Assembly: GCA_945952175.1 (NCBI GenBank)
Contig: CAMFHW010000292.1
Location: 1 to 5,830, forward strand
DNA length: 5,830 bases
DNA from: an uncultured Phenylobacterium sp.
Lineage (GTDB): Bacteria > Pseudomonadota > Alphaproteobacteria > Caulobacterales > Caulobacteraceae
Direction of reading: 5' to 3'
The notes beneath the pieces were generated by a model. It had not been told where the DNA came from and did not search any database. It saw nothing but the letters and a program-made list of their open reading frames with translations. The position numbers were made by a program, and so were the translations under genes. Positions 1 through 5,252 of this stretch are shown here, in pieces (positions within the stretch are counted from its first letter, which is position 1; every line of letters starts with the position of its first letter).

Positions 1-2
1 CC

Positions 3-551
3 GCCCATCCGGCCCGGCCGGCCGGCCATGCCCGCGAGCGGGTGATCGTGAAGAAGATCGTGGTGATCCGCGAGGTCGCCGCCCCGCCCGCGCGCCGCAA
101 CGCCTATGCGACCGGCTATGTGGAACGCCACTACGAGCGCGCGTTCGTGACCCCGCCGCCGGCCGCCTACGGTCCGCCCCCGCCGCGCTACATGGCCCCG
201 CCGCCCGCCTATGGCCGCGACGACTATGACCGCCGCGCCGAGGCCTACGAGCGCCGCGACAGCTATGACGGCCGCGCCCAGGGTTATGGCCGCGAGGAGC
301 ATTATGAGCGCGTGGTCCCGCCGCACGGGGTCTATGTCGAGGAGCATCGCGACGACCGCTATGGCGGCCACCAGAGCTCGTCCTACCAGCGCAGCGAGAG
401 CGAGCGGGAGACCTACAGCTATCGCGAAAGCGGCTCGGCCAGCGTGAGCGGGGCCGCCTATGGCGCCCGCGCCGACGACTGCGGGTGCCAGACGCAAGCC
501 GCGGGCCGCGACCGCCGCGGCTTCCTGACCTGGCCCGGCAAGCAGCCCTGA
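3..551 (+). CDS. Tyr/Arg/Pro-rich low-complexity protein, 5'-partial
   Basis: I do not recognise this protein and assign no function. The frame is open from base 3, reading AHPARPAGHARERV before the GTG at 42. That GTG has no convincing Shine-Dalgarno, so the true start probably lies left of the window and at least 182 residues are visible here. A short hydrophobic, basic stretch (VIVKKIVVIREV) is followed by a proline/tyrosine-rich segment (APPPAYGPPPP-like) and a central region of degenerate YGR-D/E-x-Y-x-RR units rich in Tyr, Arg, Asp and Glu. A Ser-rich stretch comes next, and the C-terminus carries an ADDCGC motif followed by GRDRRGFLTWPGKQP. That tail is more conserved-looking than the rest and may be the functional end. 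No membrane segment is visible. Composition suggests a disordered, possibly envelope or surface-associated protein; this is inference only. The next gene is 59 bases downstream on the same strand. Confidence 0.6.
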   Translation, partial: AHPARPAGHARERVIVKKIVVIREVAAPPARRNAYATGYVERHYERAFVTPPPAAYGPPPPRYMAPPPAYGRDDYDRRAEAYERRDSYDGRAQGYGREEHYERVVPPHGVYVEEHRDDRYGGHQSSSYQRSESERETYSYRESGSASVSGAAYGARADDCGCQTQAAGRDRRGFLTWPGKQP

Positions 552-586
552 TCGCTTGCGGTAAGCCGGGAACGGCCTGAAGTTCG

Positions 587-607
587 CGCCTCGGTTTCCG
601 CGAGGCG
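587..607 (+). promoter_or_regulatory. Hairpin enclosing the Shine-Dalgarno of the DAD-motif glycosyltransferase
   Basis: CGCCTCG (587-593) is the perfect reverse complement of CGAGGCG (601-607), with a 7-base loop. The GAGG at 602-605, five bases before the ATG at 611, lies wholly inside the 3' arm, so folding would hide the ribosome-binding site. No T-run follows, so it is not a convincing terminator for the upstream gene. In DNA this GC-rich a 7-bp stem can arise by chance. Confidence 0.4.
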
Positions 608-610
608 TCC

Positions 611-1357
611 ATGGCCGAGAGGCTTTCGATCTATCTGGCGACCCCCTGCTATGGGGGCATGGCCTATATCAGCTTCATGCAGGGGCTCCTCAGCCTGCAG
701 CGGGCCTGCATGGAGCGGGGCGTCGACCTGCATATCGACCTGGGCGGCGGCGACGCCCTGATCACCCGGGCGCGGGCGGTGATGGCCGCCAAGTTCCTGG
801 CCAGCGAAGCCACCCACCTGCTGTTCATCGACGCCGACATCGGCTTTTCCGCCGAGCACGTGTTCCGCCTGATCGCCGCCGACCGCGACATCGTGGGCGG
901 GGTCTGCCCCCTGAAGCGGATCGACTGGGACAAGGCGCGGCAGGCGGCGCTGGATGGGGTGAAGGACCTGCAGGCCGCCTCGGTCGGCTATGTGGTGCGC
1001 TTCATCCCGAGCCCGACCAACAGCGTCGAGCTGGACGACCAGGGCTTCGGGCCGGTGGCCTATGTCGGCACCGGAGTCATGCTGGTGAAGCGCCATGTGG
1101 TGCAGGCGGTGAGCGAGGCCCATCCGGAGCTGGTGGCCAAGATGCGCGACCTGGCCGGCAGCGGCGCGAACCAGGCGCCGATGATCTTCGACACCCTGAT
1201 CGAGGCCGAGACCGGCGAGCTCCTGTCGGAGGACTACGCCTTCTGCCGCCGCTGGCGCGACCTGGGCGGCCAGATCTTCGCCGACTTCCGCTCGCGGTTC
1301 ACCCATTCGGGCCACACCACCTATTCCGGCAGCCTGATGGACGCCCTCGCCAAATAG
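611..1357 (+). CDS. GT-A-fold glycosyltransferase-like protein (DAD motif)
   Basis: This is probably a nucleotide-sugar-dependent glycosyltransferase of GT-A fold, 248 residues, cytoplasmic, with no membrane helix or signal peptide. The N-terminus SIYLATPCYGG (6-16) is a beta-strand plus nucleotide-binding turn. TRAR and then HLLFIDADIGF follow, giving the DxD-type metal/nucleotide-sugar site D74-A75-D76. A GGVCPLK stretch lies near 97-103 and YVGTGVMLVKR at 151-161. LSEDYAFCRRW holds E207-D208, a plausible catalytic base region, and a terminal FTHSGH histidine motif could complete metal binding. This order (TPCYGG, DAD, GG-x-PLK, GTG, ED, H-x-GH) matches a small family usually annotated as glycosyltransferase family 2-like, also found in phages and surface-polysaccharide loci. 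The ATG at 611 is supported by GAGG at 602-605. Donor and acceptor are unknown. It could be co-transcribed with the preceding gene. Confidence 0.75.
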   Translation: MAERLSIYLATPCYGGMAYISFMQGLLSLQRACMERGVDLHIDLGGGDALITRARAVMAAKFLASEATHLLFIDADIGFSAEHVFRLIAADRDIVGGVCPLKRIDWDKARQAALDGVKDLQAASVGYVVRFIPSPTNSVELDDQGFGPVAYVGTGVMLVKRHVVQAVSEAHPELVAKMRDLAGSGANQAPMIFDTLIEAETGELLSEDYAFCRRWRDLGGQIFADFRSRFTHSGHTTYSGSLMDALAK

Positions 1358-1391
1358 GCGGGTCGCGCCGGCGTGACGGACCTTGGGTCAA

Positions 1392-1428
1392 GCTGTCACA
1401 AAGCCCGCCTAGCCTGGAGCGTGACAGC
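1392..1428. repeat. 8-bp inverted repeat GCTGTCAC / GTGACAGC
   Basis: GCTGTCAC (1392-1399) is repeated inverted as GTGACAGC (1421-1428), with 21 bases between. The right copy overlaps the left arm of the larger palindromic element, so the two structures would exclude each other in RNA. It might be a regulator-binding dyad, but there is no evidence beyond the symmetry. Confidence 0.35.
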
Positions 1429-1527
1429 CGAAAGTGTGAGCGGTTTCGGCGCCCGTCACGCTCTAAGCTCTTGAATAAGAGCCTTTTTCAACGGGTCAGA
1501 TGAATCCATCTGACCCTAAAAGGCTCT
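1417..1527. repeat. 111-bp bipartite palindromic intergenic element
   Basis: There are two interrupted palindromes in a row. In the first, GAGCGTGAC (1417-1425) pairs with GTCACGCTC (1455-1463), and GCCGAAA (1427-1433) pairs with TTTCGGC (1444-1450). That gives 16 pairs with an asymmetric internal loop and a 10-base terminal loop. In the second, AGAGCCTTTT (1478-1487) pairs with AAAAGGCTCT (1518-1527), and GGGTCAGATG (1493-1502) pairs with CATCTGACCC (1507-1516). That gives 20 pairs, a 5/1 internal loop and a 4-base loop AATC. Twenty perfect pairs in two blocks is far beyond what the neighbouring DNA shows. The size and two-palindrome design resemble, from memory, the RIME-type intergenic mosaic elements of rhizobia. 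Homology cannot be shown from one copy. The right edge stops at the base before the phosphatase GTG start, and the element is visibly more AT-rich than its surroundings in its right half. Confidence 0.75.
1467..1488 (+). terminator. Terminator-like hairpin with T-run
   Basis: GCTCTT (1467-1472) pairs with AAGAGC (1477-1482) across a GAAT loop, followed by C and five T's (1484-1488). This is the layout of a short intrinsic terminator and would end transcription from the glycosyltransferase gene upstream. The stem is only 6 bp with three G/C pairs, so it would be weak. Its 3' arm and T-run (1478-1487) are also the left arm of the 20-pair hairpin at 1478-1527, so the two folds are mutually exclusive. 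Confidence 0.45.
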
Positions 1528-2328
1528 GTGGACATGGTGGAATTGATGCCCGCGCCCGCCCGGATCCTGCCACTCGAAGGGGTGGAGAACTTCCGCGACT
1601 ATGGCGGCTATGCCGCCGCCGACGGCGCGCGCATGCCGACGGGGCGGTTCTGGCGCTCGGCGCACCACGCGCTGGCGACGCCCGGCGACCTGTCGAAGAT
1701 CGGCGACTTGAACCTCGCCCTGGTGGTCGACCTGCGCCGGCCCAAGGAGCGCGACGCCAATCCGACCACGCGGCCGGCCGGATTCGCGGGCGAGGTGATC
1801 GACAACGACTTCGGCGACCAGGCCGAGGCGCCGCACGTCGCCTTCCTGCGCGAGACCGACCTGACCACCGAGAGCGCCCAGGCCTTTTTCCACGACTACT
1901 ACGCCAAGGCCCCGTTCGAGCCGCGCCACAAGGAGCTGTTCGCCCGCTATTTCGAAGGGCTTGGGCGGCTGGACGGGACGGTGCTGATCCACTGCACGGC
2001 CGGCAAGGACCGCACGGGCGTGCTGGCCGCGCTCACCCACCACGTGCTGGGCGTGCATCGCGACGACGCGATCGCCGACTACCTGCTGACCAATGAGGCG
2101 GCCCGGCTCGAGGCCCGCGCGCCGACGGTGGCCAAGGCCCTGGAGGCCCAGCTCGGCAAGACGCCGTCCGACGCCGCCGTGCGCGCCTTCCTGGGGGTGG
2201 ACGGCGCCTATCTGGAGACCGCGTTCGCCGCCATCGAGGCCGAGCACGGGAGCGTGGATGGATATCTGGAAACCCTCGGCGTCGACGCCGCCGCGGCCGC
2301 CCGCCTGCGCGGGAAGATCCTGGGCTAG
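1528..2328 (+). CDS. Tyrosine/serine-type protein phosphatase (Y_phosphatase3 family)
   Basis: This is a cysteine-dependent phosphatase of the family that includes mycobacterial MptpB and Listeria LipA. These enzymes hydrolyse phosphotyrosine and sometimes phosphoserine/threonine or phosphoinositides through a phosphocysteine intermediate. Hallmarks in order, numbered from the GTG at 1528, are VENFRDYGGY (19-28), the family N-terminal signature; LVVDLRRPKER, the strand before the active site; and HCTAGKDRTGV with nucleophile C156 and R162, a perfect HCX5R P-loop. The K160-D161 after the loop is typical of this family. The C-terminus GAYLETAF...HGSVDGYLETLGV is the usual helical end. At 266 residues it is full length. 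No signal peptide is seen. The start is uncertain: GTG 1528 has AAAAGG four bases upstream, but ATG 1534 or ATG 1546 would also keep the whole domain. The AAAAGG sits in the 3' arm of the hairpin at 1478-1527. Substrate is unknown. Confidence 0.88.
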   Translation: MDMVELMPAPARILPLEGVENFRDYGGYAAADGARMPTGRFWRSAHHALATPGDLSKIGDLNLALVVDLRRPKERDANPTTRPAGFAGEVIDNDFGDQAEAPHVAFLRETDLTTESAQAFFHDYYAKAPFEPRHKELFARYFEGLGRLDGTVLIHCTAGKDRTGVLAALTHHVLGVHRDDAIADYLLTNEAARLEARAPTVAKALEAQLGKTPSDAAVRAFLGVDGAYLETAFAAIEAEHGSVDGYLETLGVDAAAAARLRGKILG

Positions 2329-2337
2329 AGCTTGACC

Positions 2338-2350
2338 ACGCCCTGGGCGT
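2338..2350. repeat. Small palindrome in the convergent gap
   Basis: ACGCCC and GGGCGT flank a single T in the 35-base gap between the convergent phosphatase and GT4 genes. As RNA it could form a 5-bp stem with a CTG loop from either strand. No T-run follows on either side, so a terminator role is only suggested by location. Confidence 0.25.
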
Positions 2351-2363
2351 TCGAGCCGCGGGC

Positions 2364-4028
2364 CTAGAGCCAGTCGATCAGGCCGAGCTTGGCCATCCAG
2401 ACCAGGGTCATCTGGCCTACCCGCCGACGGTCCATCGGCAGGCCGAGCAGGGCGGTCCTCACCGTCGAGGCCTCGCCCGAGGCGATGCGCGCGAGCAGCT
2501 GAGCGGTTTCTTCCGGCGTGCAGCGCCAGCCGTTGAAGGCGGAGTCGAGCTCGACCTGGGCGACGCGCTGGAGATCGGCCTCGCCGACGCCGGGCCGGAC
2601 CCGCAGCGGCAGCTCGACATCGAGGGCGTGGGTCGCGAAGCCGGCGAAATCGGCATAGGGGTCGCCGCGCACCGGATTTATCCGATGGCGCGCCGGCTCG
2701 GCGGCCGCCTGTTCGCGCACCGGGGCGAGTTCGCGCAGCAGGCCGCTGATCTGGCGGGTCACCACCGGCCAGTCGAAGGCGTCGCGCACGCGGTTGCGGC
2801 CGGCCTGGCCCATCTTGCGCCGCAGGTCCGGGGAGCGGGCGAGTTCGGCGATCGCCTCGGCCGCCTTGCCGACATTGACCGCCGTGTGCTGGGCCACGGT
2901 GCCGACATAGGCCTGGTAGGTGAGCATGCCCAACCCGTGGCGGCTGGCGAGCGCCTCGCCGAAGGGCCCGGGCGGCCCACCCAGCGTGGGGATCAGGAAG
3001 CCCTCGATCCCATGGCGTACGGTGGAGCGATAGCCGTCCCAGTCGCTGACCACGGCGGGCAGGCCGGCGGCCATCGCCTCGACCGGCGTGATGCCGAAGG
3101 TCTCCTGGATGTTGTCGACCAGGGAGATGAAGATGTCGCCGGCCGCCCACAGGTCGGCGACGACCTCTGGATCATTGCCGTCCTGGAAATCGATCTGGAC
3201 GTTGGGGGCGTAGGCGCGGGCGGCCTGCTCGTAGCGGCCCCGGTCGATGTCGCCGTTGGGGAACCAGCCGCCGAGCACGAAGTGCAGCTTCACCCCGCTC
3301 ATCCGCGCCGCCTCCTCGACCGCGCGGAACATCGGCTGGGGGAAGGCCTTCTCGAAGAAGGACAGCCGTCCGACCCAGACGATCAGCACCTCATCCTTCT
3401 CGATGCCGAGATCGGCGCGGACCCGGGCCCGGGCGCCCGGACGGTCGGCCTTCTCGCGGATCTCGGCGGCGTTGACGCCGAGGGGGATGACCGGCAGGCG
3501 AGGCCGCGGCCGCAGGGCGCCGCCATAGCGCTCGCCCAGATAGTCGCCGAGTTCGTCGAACATCCGCACCATGGCGTCGCGCACCGAGGGCGAGGTGCAG
3601 ATCACCGCGTCCCATTCCTGCACCGGCGCGATCAGCGCCTGGCCGATGATGTCGCGCATGGCCGGCGGGGCGATGGTGTGGATCAGGCCGACCAGGCTGT
3701 AGGCCCGGTCGTTGGCGAGGCGTCGCCGGATCCAAGCGATCTCGGCCAGGTCGGGTTGGCCGCGGAACAGGGCGCCGCCGGCGACAGCGCCCTCCACCGA
3801 CAGCACGTTGCCGCCGGCGACGCTGGCCCGCCGCGCGCCGTCCGGGAACAGGCCCTGGGCGAGCGTCTCGCTGTCGACGGCCGTGTTCGACAGGAAGTCG
3901 ATGTGCTCGAAGCCGCCATAGTTGGCGAGCGCCCGGTAGAGCTGGAGGTTGGCGACATCCTTGCCGAACGGGTTCTGGCCAAGGCCAAGCCGTCCAGGCG
4001 GATGATAGATCGCAAGTCTCGACGCCAC
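2364..4028 (-). CDS. GT4-type glycosyltransferase (GT-B fold) with C-terminal extension
   Basis: This is a retaining GT-B glycosyltransferase resembling CAZy family GT4, expected to move a sugar from a nucleotide donor to a glycan or lipid acceptor at the cytoplasmic side. Numbered from the GTG at 4028 it has 554 residues. The N-terminal Rossmann half starts LAIYHPPGRLGLGQNPFG (5-22). The second half opens with VWVGRLSFFEKAF (G220-R221-L222) and contains DNIQETFGITPVEAMAAG, whose E309 and E317 form the EX7E donor-binding motif, then LPAVVSDWDGYR. After about residue 440 comes an extra 114 residues not needed for the GT-B fold. The frame stays open to an ATG at 4118. I prefer GTG 4028, because GAGG lies five bases upstream of it, the protein begins directly at the first beta-strand, and the extra 30 codons contain a perfect hairpin and no domain. 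GTG 4034 is an alternative. It converges on the phosphatase gene with a 35-base gap. Confidence 0.85.
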   Translation of the reverse strand: MASRLAIYHPPGRLGLGQNPFGKDVANLQLYRALANYGGFEHIDFLSNTAVDSETLAQGLFPDGARRASVAGGNVLSVEGAVAGGALFRGQPDLAEIAWIRRRLANDRAYSLVGLIHTIAPPAMRDIIGQALIAPVQEWDAVICTSPSVRDAMVRMFDELGDYLGERYGGALRPRPRLPVIPLGVNAAEIREKADRPGARARVRADLGIEKDEVLIVWVGRLSFFEKAFPQPMFRAVEEAARMSGVKLHFVLGGWFPNGDIDRGRYEQAARAYAPNVQIDFQDGNDPEVVADLWAAGDIFISLVDNIQETFGITPVEAMAAGLPAVVSDWDGYRSTVRHGIEGFLIPTLGGPPGPFGEALASRHGLGMLTYQAYVGTVAQHTAVNVGKAAEAIAELARSPDLRRKMGQAGRNRVRDAFDWPVVTRQISGLLRELAPVREQAAAEPARHRINPVRGDPYADFAGFATHALDVELPLRVRPGVGEADLQRVAQVELDSAFNGWRCTPEETAQLLARIASGEASTVRTALLGLPMDRRRVGQMTLVWMAKLGLIDWL

Positions 4029-4041
4029 GTCCACCTCGTTG

Positions 4042-4067
4042 GCGGGCCTGAAACGACTCAGGCCCGC
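4042..4067 (-). promoter_or_regulatory. Perfect 10-bp hairpin in the leader of the GT4 gene
   Basis: GCGGGCCTGA (4042-4051) and TCAGGCCCGC (4058-4067) are perfect reverse complements around a 6-base loop. On the minus strand this lies just upstream of the GAGG and GTG at 4028, and has no T-run after it. A GANTC site (GACTC, 4055-4059) covers the loop and the stem edge. If translation began at 4118 the structure would be inside the coding region, which is one reason to prefer the shorter start. Confidence 0.55.
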
Positions 4068-4118
4068 GGAAGCTCCCCCATTTGAACGCAAACTGTGGCG
4101 TTTGGCGCCGAAGGGCAA

Positions 4119-4205
4119 CGGCTGACTTGGCCGCAGGCTCGCGCTCCACCCTCTATTTTAGGCTTGCCTTATATAAGTAATAACTGTCATCTGGCTTCGC
4201 CAAGC
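4119..4205. promoter_or_regulatory. Divergent promoter region, locally AT-rich
   Basis: This gap between the divergent GT4 and AHSA1 genes contains an AT-rich island at about 4152-4190, in strong contrast to its surroundings. On the plus strand TATAAG (4172-4177) or TAATAA (4178-4183) could be a -10 box. On the minus strand TAAAAT (4157-4162 read in reverse) could be one. I find no good -35 at the right spacing for any of them, so exact promoters are not assigned. Confidence 0.45.
4168..4177. promoter_or_regulatory. Palindrome CTTATATAAG, candidate operator
   Basis: This is a perfect 10-bp palindrome 41 bases before the AHSA1 start codon, at the position expected for a core promoter. ArsR-family repressors usually bind short AT-rich dyads overlapping their own promoter, and the operon it precedes ends with an ArsR-type regulator. 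Binding is inferred from position and symmetry only. Confidence 0.4.
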
Positions 4206-4212
4206 AAGGAGG
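4206..4212 (+). promoter_or_regulatory. Strong Shine-Dalgarno AAGGAGG fixing the AHSA1 start
   Basis: AAGGAGG lies five bases before the ATG at 4218. It is the best ribosome-binding site in the window and shows that an upstream in-frame ATG at 4095, which would add 41 residues with no domain, is not the start. Confidence 0.85.
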
Positions 4213-4217
4213 ACGCC

Positions 4218-4865
4218 ATGGAGATCGATGTCGCGCGCCAGGTGGGCGCGGTGGTCCGCGAGGTGAAGGCCAAGGTGCACGAGGGGGTCGATGCGCGCGT
4301 CGTCGTGGCGACGCGGACCTATGAGACCACGGTCGAGGACCTGTGGGACGCCCTGACCAATCCGGAACGGATCCCGCGCTGGTTCCTGCCGGTGAGCGGA
4401 GAGCTGAAGCTCGGCGGGCGCTACCAGCTGCAGGGCAACGCCGGCGGGACGGTCACCGCCTGTGTCCCGCCGCGCAGCCTGTCGCTCACCTGGGAGTTCG
4501 GCGGCCAGGTGAGCTGGGTGAACGTGACCCTGCGCGCCAAGGGCGAGGCCGCCGCCCTGGAACTGGAGCACATCGCGCCGGTCAACGAATTCTGGGGCCA
4601 GTACGGACCGGGCGCGGTGGGCGTGGGCTGGGAGCTGTCGCTGCTGGGCCTCGACCGCCACCTGACTGGTGGTGGTGGCGCGGTCGATCCGGCGCAGGCC
4701 CAGGCCTGGTCGATGTCGGAGAACGGCAAGGCCTTCGCCCGCGCCTCGGCCGCCGGCTGGGGTGAGGCCCACGCAGCGCTCGACGGAGATCCGCAGGCCG
4801 CCCGCGCGGCCGCCGCGCGAACGGCGGCCTTCTATACGGGCGAGCCCCCGCCCGGGGCGGCCTGA
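4218..4865 (+). CDS. SRPBCC family protein, AHSA1 domain
   Basis: This 215-residue cytoplasmic protein has a START-like helix-grip fold of the AHSA1 (activator of Hsp90 ATPase homologue 1-like) group. Bacterial members form a hydrophobic cavity and are thought to bind small ligands; no reaction is assigned. The domain spans about residues 33-155. RTYETTVEDLWDALTNPERIPRWFLPV carries the family signature with W43, P49 and W55. GELKLGGRYQLQGNAGGTV, LTWEFGG and SWVNVTL follow as the central strands, then the ELEHIAPVNEFW strand and helix. A glycine run (LTGGGG, about 151-156) forms a linker before the C-terminal helices. The end is Ala/Pro-rich. The first 30 residues (REVKAKVHEGVDARVVV) belong to the form common in actinobacteria and alphaproteobacteria. 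Its stop codon overlaps the ATG of the regulator gene by one base, implying translational coupling. Confidence 0.88.
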   Translation: MEIDVARQVGAVVREVKAKVHEGVDARVVVATRTYETTVEDLWDALTNPERIPRWFLPVSGELKLGGRYQLQGNAGGTVTACVPPRSLSLTWEFGGQVSWVNVTLRAKGEAAALELEHIAPVNEFWGQYGPGAVGVGWELSLLGLDRHLTGGGGAVDPAQAQAWSMSENGKAFARASAAGWGEAHAALDGDPQAARAAAARTAAFYTGEPPPGAA

Positions 4866-5200
4866 TGCACGCCTTCGACGTCCTGGGCGATCCGGTGCGC
4901 CGGCGGATCCTGGAACTGCTGGCGGAGGGCGAGCACGCCTCGGGCGAGGTGACCGCGGTGATCCAGGCCGAGTTCGGCATCACCCAGCCGGCGGTGTCGC
5001 AACATCTCAAGGTGCTGCGGGAATCCGGCTTCGCGGCGGTGCGGATCGATGGGCCACGCCGCCTCTACGCCATGGACCCGGCCCCCCTGCAGGAGGTCGA
5101 CGCCTGGCTCGGCCGGTTCCGCGATTTCTGGGCCCCGCGGCTGGATGCTCTGGCCACGGAGGTTGCGCGGGGCAAGCGCAAACGGCGGCTGGAGCGCTGA
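4865..5200 (+). CDS. ArsR-type winged-helix transcriptional regulator
   Basis: This is a 111-residue DNA-binding protein of the ArsR/SmtB superfamily, probably a dimeric repressor. VLGDPVRRRILELLAEGE (6-23) is the usual first helix pair. FGITQPAVSQHLKVLRESG (37-55) is the helix-turn-helix, with the recognition helix at about 40-53. AAVRIDGPRRLYAM (57-70) is the beta wing. The C-terminal helix VDAWLGRFRDFWAPRLDALATEV (about 78-100) probably dimerises, and the protein ends in a basic tail. It contains no cysteine, so thiol-based metal sensing as in ArsR or CadC is unlikely; the sequence is closer to the SdpR-like, ligand-unassigned members. It starts at the ATG overlapping the AHSA1 stop (TGATG), so its translation is coupled to that gene. 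Pairing of such regulators with AHSA1 proteins is common, more often with the regulator first. Likely target: its own promoter, possibly the palindrome at 4168-4177. Confidence 0.9.
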   Translation: MHAFDVLGDPVRRRILELLAEGEHASGEVTAVIQAEFGITQPAVSQHLKVLRESGFAAVRIDGPRRLYAMDPAPLQEVDAWLGRFRDFWAPRLDALATEVARGKRKRRLER

Positions 5201-5236
5201 ACCGATCGAAGTCGCCGACCGGACGCGCGAGCGGCG

Positions 5237-5252
5237 CTGAGCGACCGCTCAG
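5237..5252. terminator. Inverted repeat between convergent genes, possible weak terminator
   Basis: CTGAGC (5237-5242) and GCTCAG (5247-5252) pair around a GACC loop, between the end of the regulator gene and the end of the DUF1801 gene, whose stop codon it includes. A competing pairing GAGCGG (5229-5234) with CCGCTC (5245-5250) also exists. Neither is followed by T's, so termination from either side is uncertain. Confidence 0.3.

Noticed and set aside
458..1315. Minus-strand open frame of 285 codons opposite the DAD-motif glycosyltransferase
   Set aside because: The sense strand has conserved motifs in order, while the antisense product is low-complexity with no start signal.
2322..2370. 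Near-repeat GGGCTAGAGC / GGGCCTAGAGC at the two convergent gene ends
   Set aside because: It is imperfect and short, with one copy made of a stop codon in each orientation; likely coincidence.
1516..3150. Minus-strand open frame of 544 codons spanning the phosphatase and part of the GT4 gene
   Set aside because: It is antisense to a phosphatase with an intact catalytic motif and out of frame with the GT4 gene. Its translation is Arg/Gly/Pro-rich without domains. Long shadow frames are expected at this GC content.
2628..4085. Plus-strand open frame of 485 codons opposite the GT4 gene
   Set aside because: It is the antisense shadow of a gene with clear GT-B motifs, rich in Gly/Ala/Asp/His with no recognisable fold and no ribosome-binding site.
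4184..4190. CTGTCAT, a half-site like those bound by PhoB
   Set aside because: A single half-site without the second copy at 11-bp spacing is not a Pho box. CTGTCAC at 1393-1399 has the same problem.
4095..4217. 41-codon N-terminal extension of the AHSA1 protein
   Set aside because: The AAGGAGG at 4206-4212 fixes the ATG at 4218, and the extension crosses the AT-rich promoter region.
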